Source: Hymenolepis diminuta (Eukaryota > Platyhelminthes > Cestoda > Cyclophyllidea > Hymenolepididae). From it: 64,000 nt of DNA. The notes beneath the pieces are model-generated. The model was not told where the DNA came from and searched no databases. It worked only from the letters and a program-made list of their open reading frames with translations. Positions 61,420 to 64,000 of the stretch are shown here, in pieces. A program made the translations under genes and the position numbers. Numbering within the stretch: position 1 is the first letter of the stretch; each line of letters begins with the position of its first letter. The stretch spans positions 2,793,685-2,857,684 of the forward strand of contig CAADRB010000004.1 in the NCBI GenBank assembly GCA_900708905.1. The letters are read 5' to 3'.

Positions 61420-61520
61420 ATTAATAATAATGTCAATAATAATAATTTATACAATTAATAACACTAATGTTATTATTATTGTTATTATTAACATAATAAT
61501 AACATTATTAATAACATTAC
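61420..61520. repeat. AAT/ATT array with inverted symmetry
   Basis: 'taataataatgtcaataata' on the left is mirrored by 'ttattattattgttattatt' on the right, so the array can fold into a long AT hairpin. Confidence 0.7.
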
Positions 61521-61639
61521 AACCTTATTTCATAAAAACGATCAGTCACAGTTTGGATTAAAGATTTACGTTGTGGGGAGACGTGTGTGACCTTTAACAA
61601 TATCTTTATTGCAGAGAGGAAGGGGAAAGCTGAGGTCCG

Positions 61640-61850
61640 AAAAATGAGATATAACTAATTGAATTAAACCCCTTATGAGAAAGTGGACAACGCCGAACTT
61701 TAAGGATTCAAATAAAGATGCCTGACATTCTATTCGATCCTTCCATCCCTTTCTGCACTATTCTGCTACTTCGCGTGTTCAGTTGAAACTTGTGGGAGCC
61801 TTTTTTTACAATACCATTGGCAATAATAGTAAAACGATGGGTTCAACGCA
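61640..61850 (+). repeat. R1 3' part, subfamily C
   Basis: 'ccttatgagaaagtggacaa', a C/T-rich block, 'ctacttcgcgtgttcagttg' and the tail 'ccattggcaataatag' match the copies at 38.5 and 56.4 kb. The core is missing, consistent with 5' truncation. Confidence 0.55.
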
Positions 61851-61859
61851 ATTCTCTGT

Positions 61860-62235
61860 ATTCATAAAAATCGAAGTTTAAATCAAAGTTTTCAAATACA
61901 CCTCAACTGATGAAGACATTAAGTTTAGGGAGATTCAGAGAAATTTGCTTCACACGGACAAATTTCTCAAATTTTTTACTTGCCTCTGGCTTTAATAAAT
62001 ACAAAATAAACTTCTCTACAGCCCTCTCTATTATATTCTCATCTTAGAAACAAAGAAATCTTACAATCTGATTGTTCTCTTCTTCCTATTTATCTATGTA
62101 GAGTAAAAAATGTTGTATTCCTTAAAATAACGAGAAAAATTAACCGATATTCTTGTACTCTTTAAGTCATTGCTTATACTCCTCTGTTCCCGCGTTATTT
62201 CAACAGAAAACAGCGTTTTTTACAACTGCCTTGAA
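61860..62235. other. Unassigned stretch
   Basis: No gene or repeat recognised. Confidence 0.4.
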
Positions 62236-62239
62236 ATGA

Positions 62240-62760
62240 CGCACTTTTGAAATCATTTTTATCATTTTGCATCTTGAAGTCATATTGTCTTATCTCTCCC
62301 TCTCTCTCTCCATGCAAGGAGTCGGACACGGAGAGAGCTTTACAAAAAATTGAAATTAAGCTTAGTCATTGCTACTACTACTATACTGGTCATATATATA
62401 CACAAGCGCGAGACACACTAAGACATATCATTAAGAGATGTGACTCATCTTTCTCTCTCTTCCTCTCTACCTCTGGTATGTATTTAAAATGGACTGCCAC
62501 TTGAAAGCTCACAAATGTTAACATGTCTAACATTAACATACATAATTTCTGTATGTTCATTCATAATGTAAACTCTTAGATTAGGCAGGACCCCCATATA
62601 CTGCAAAAATATCCCCCCTCCCCCTACTATTCACCACTCGCTTCTCCTACTTCTACTACAATTTGAATTACCCGTAAAAGAGCCCCCCAACCCCCCTCCC
62701 CCCGACCCATCACCTCATACTGGCAGTAGATGGAAGAAATCTAGTTTCAAGCTAATTTAA
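62240..62760. other. Single-copy island with CT tract and C-runs
   Basis: It contains a CT-rich tract (62293-62311), a 'gactcatctttctctctctt' patch and C-runs at 62591-62595, 62613-62625 and 62683-62703 that give G-quadruplex potential on the minus strand. The 85-codon frame (62247-62504) has no domain. No repeat family sequence. Possibly regulatory. Confidence 0.3.
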
Positions 62761-62769
62761 CAGAAAACG

Positions 62770-63165
62770 AGAGTTGGAAATCAGTTATCATAGTTTAGAA
62801 CCCTGTCACCTTATAACGATGTTGTGAAAAGGTTGCCGATAGCCAGGAGACTGTGCTGAACAAAAATTTGCAGAGATTTTAACTTTGAATTTAACAGTCT
62901 TGTGATCATAACGATATCTAAGGATGAAAATGATCAAGACATTTGCATTATAATGAAAGAGATTAAGTTATCTTTGGGCAGTAGCATAACAGAAAACATA
63001 TTGATTGCATTCAGGAAAATTTTTTCTTCATCAGATATAATAAAGGCATTTTGAAACAACTCTAGTTTTTTGTTCAATGATGAATAATAATTTCAATAAC
63101 TGATTTATGCTATCTCAATCCTGCATTGTTAAGATCATGTATGCTGTATAACATCATATAAGACC
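62770..63165. other. Unassigned stretch
   Basis: Nothing recognised. Confidence 0.4.
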
Positions 63166-63169
63166 GTTC

Positions 63170-63510
63170 TAGTTCCTCAATCTATCGGAGAAAAAACCAA
63201 TTAAAGTGGCAAGACTGACCCTTCTTGATGAAAAAACAGCCGATAGGCACTGAACATCGTAGACGAGCGTTTTCTGCAATCCAGGGGACAAACCATGAAA
63301 TTTAAAGTTTAGAATGTAAACTACCTCTTTAACAAAGAATGTCGAACCCGATTCCAAAAATCAACTGAAGTGAGAATCTTCGATACCGTGACTTTGCTCA
63401 CAGCAGCCTTCTGACCATCTCTTTTTTATTTATCAGGCTTTCTGTCGGCTAAAGTTGTAATTTTTATATTATTGTGGAAAATAGTAATAAAGAAAGATTA
63501 TTCAACTTTA
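63170..63510 (+). repeat. R1 repeat, subfamily A, with tail
   Basis: The plus strand reads 'gtggcaagactgacc', 'gataggcactgaacatcgta', 'gcaatccaggggacaaacca', 'cttcgataccgtgactttgc', 'ttctgtcggctaaagttgta' and ends 'tgtggaaaatagtaataaag'. It shows core, pyrimidine-rich region and tail in one copy. Confidence 0.7.
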
Positions 63511-63519
63511 ATCCAAAGG

Positions 63520-63745
63520 ACTCACCGATATCTTGTCTTTACTTTCAACACCATTCCGGTCCACTACTGACTATCATTTGCAGTACTTATTGATTTTTTT
63601 CATCTTTCGGATTTGGTGTAGGCAAGAATATAATTCATTCTATTTTAAATCACTTTTTGGCTTTAACGGCCTGGATAGGTGGATAATTGTAGCTTACATG
63701 ACTTTAACATTACGGGACCTCACTAGAGTTCACTTAAGATGAACT
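63520..63745 (-). repeat. R1 5'-side fragment, subfamily C
   Basis: 'gggacctcactagagttcac' near 63714 matches the C segment at 14580-14600, preceded by 'aggtggataattgtagctta' and 'catgactttaacatta', aligning with 'agatagatgagac..catttttaacatggc'. The core is not recognisable. Confidence 0.35.
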
Positions 63746-64000
63746 TTATTAACAAAAATAATAATAATTAATAAATCACTGTCCCAAAAGTTTTGATGAA
63801 GGTTAAAACAGAAATCTAATTAAAGGTCACATTCAACTCCATTTTTATCTTATATAATATTCTTACACTTATCCAGAAAATGAATAGGCGCATAATTGGT
63901 GAACCAAATTGGGTTTTGCACTCAGGATTACTCAATATGATCACGTGATGTATCGACAAAATCAATAAATGTTTTCTCCTCGTATTCTGGTCCTACTGAC

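Noticed and set aside
1..64000. Bacterial-type features: operons, CRISPR arrays, ribosome binding sites, terminators
   Set aside because: The sequence is plainly eukaryotic in character. No regularly spaced direct repeats or dense long frames exist.

Overview
The window looks like nuclear DNA of an invertebrate animal. It is very AT-rich (about two thirds A+T by eye) and rich in microsatellites, holds one 21-base assembly gap (29973-29993), and is full of decayed retroposons. I cannot name the species. No open frame is convincingly a host gene: the longest frames (about 100-124 codons) are no longer than chance allows in 64 kb of this composition, and none shows a protein domain I recognise. 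The window is therefore best read as intergenic or deep intronic sequence.

The dominant component is a family of old, diverged dispersed repeats that I call R1. About 35 segments lie on both strands. Put in the orientation where the AAT-rich microsatellite is the 3' end, the element reads: a 5' part (seen only in a few long copies at 14.1-17.8 kb), a core with an imperfect hairpin, a pyrimidine-rich 3' region, a short 'ttgc..tgtgggtaataa' type end, and an (AAT)n-like tail. Several copies keep only the 3' part, as expected from 5' truncation during target-primed reverse transcription. Two subfamilies (A and C) differ around the core. Strands given for R1 follow this tail-at-3' convention.

Three other repeat groups are visible. 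One is a tRNA-derived SINE-like family (E; about 11.6, 12.0, 30.4, 37.3, 39.3 and 53.2 kb) with A-box- and B-box-like heads and a shared end near 'acgctttcc..aatgaac'. The second is a broken non-LTR reverse transcriptase on the minus strand at 44.4-44.9 kb, with a related fragment at 46.8-47.0 kb. The third is a two-copy unclassified repeat (F; 36.4 and 54.7 kb). An R1-type tail lies about 0.9 kb downstream of the first reverse transcriptase on the same strand, which raises the possibility that R1 is the 3' end of that LINE or a short element borrowing its machinery.

Between the repeats lie islands of apparently single-copy sequence with higher GC, more CpG, GA/CT tracts, G-rich runs and short palindromes (about 23.2-23.9, 26.6-27.5, 30.5-31.2, 32.3-32.9, 45.4-45.7, 47.7-48.4, 51.2-51.7 and 62.2-62.8 kb). 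These are the best candidates for host function such as enhancers, promoters, conserved non-coding elements or unrecognised exons. The 30.5-31.2 kb island has the clearest structure.
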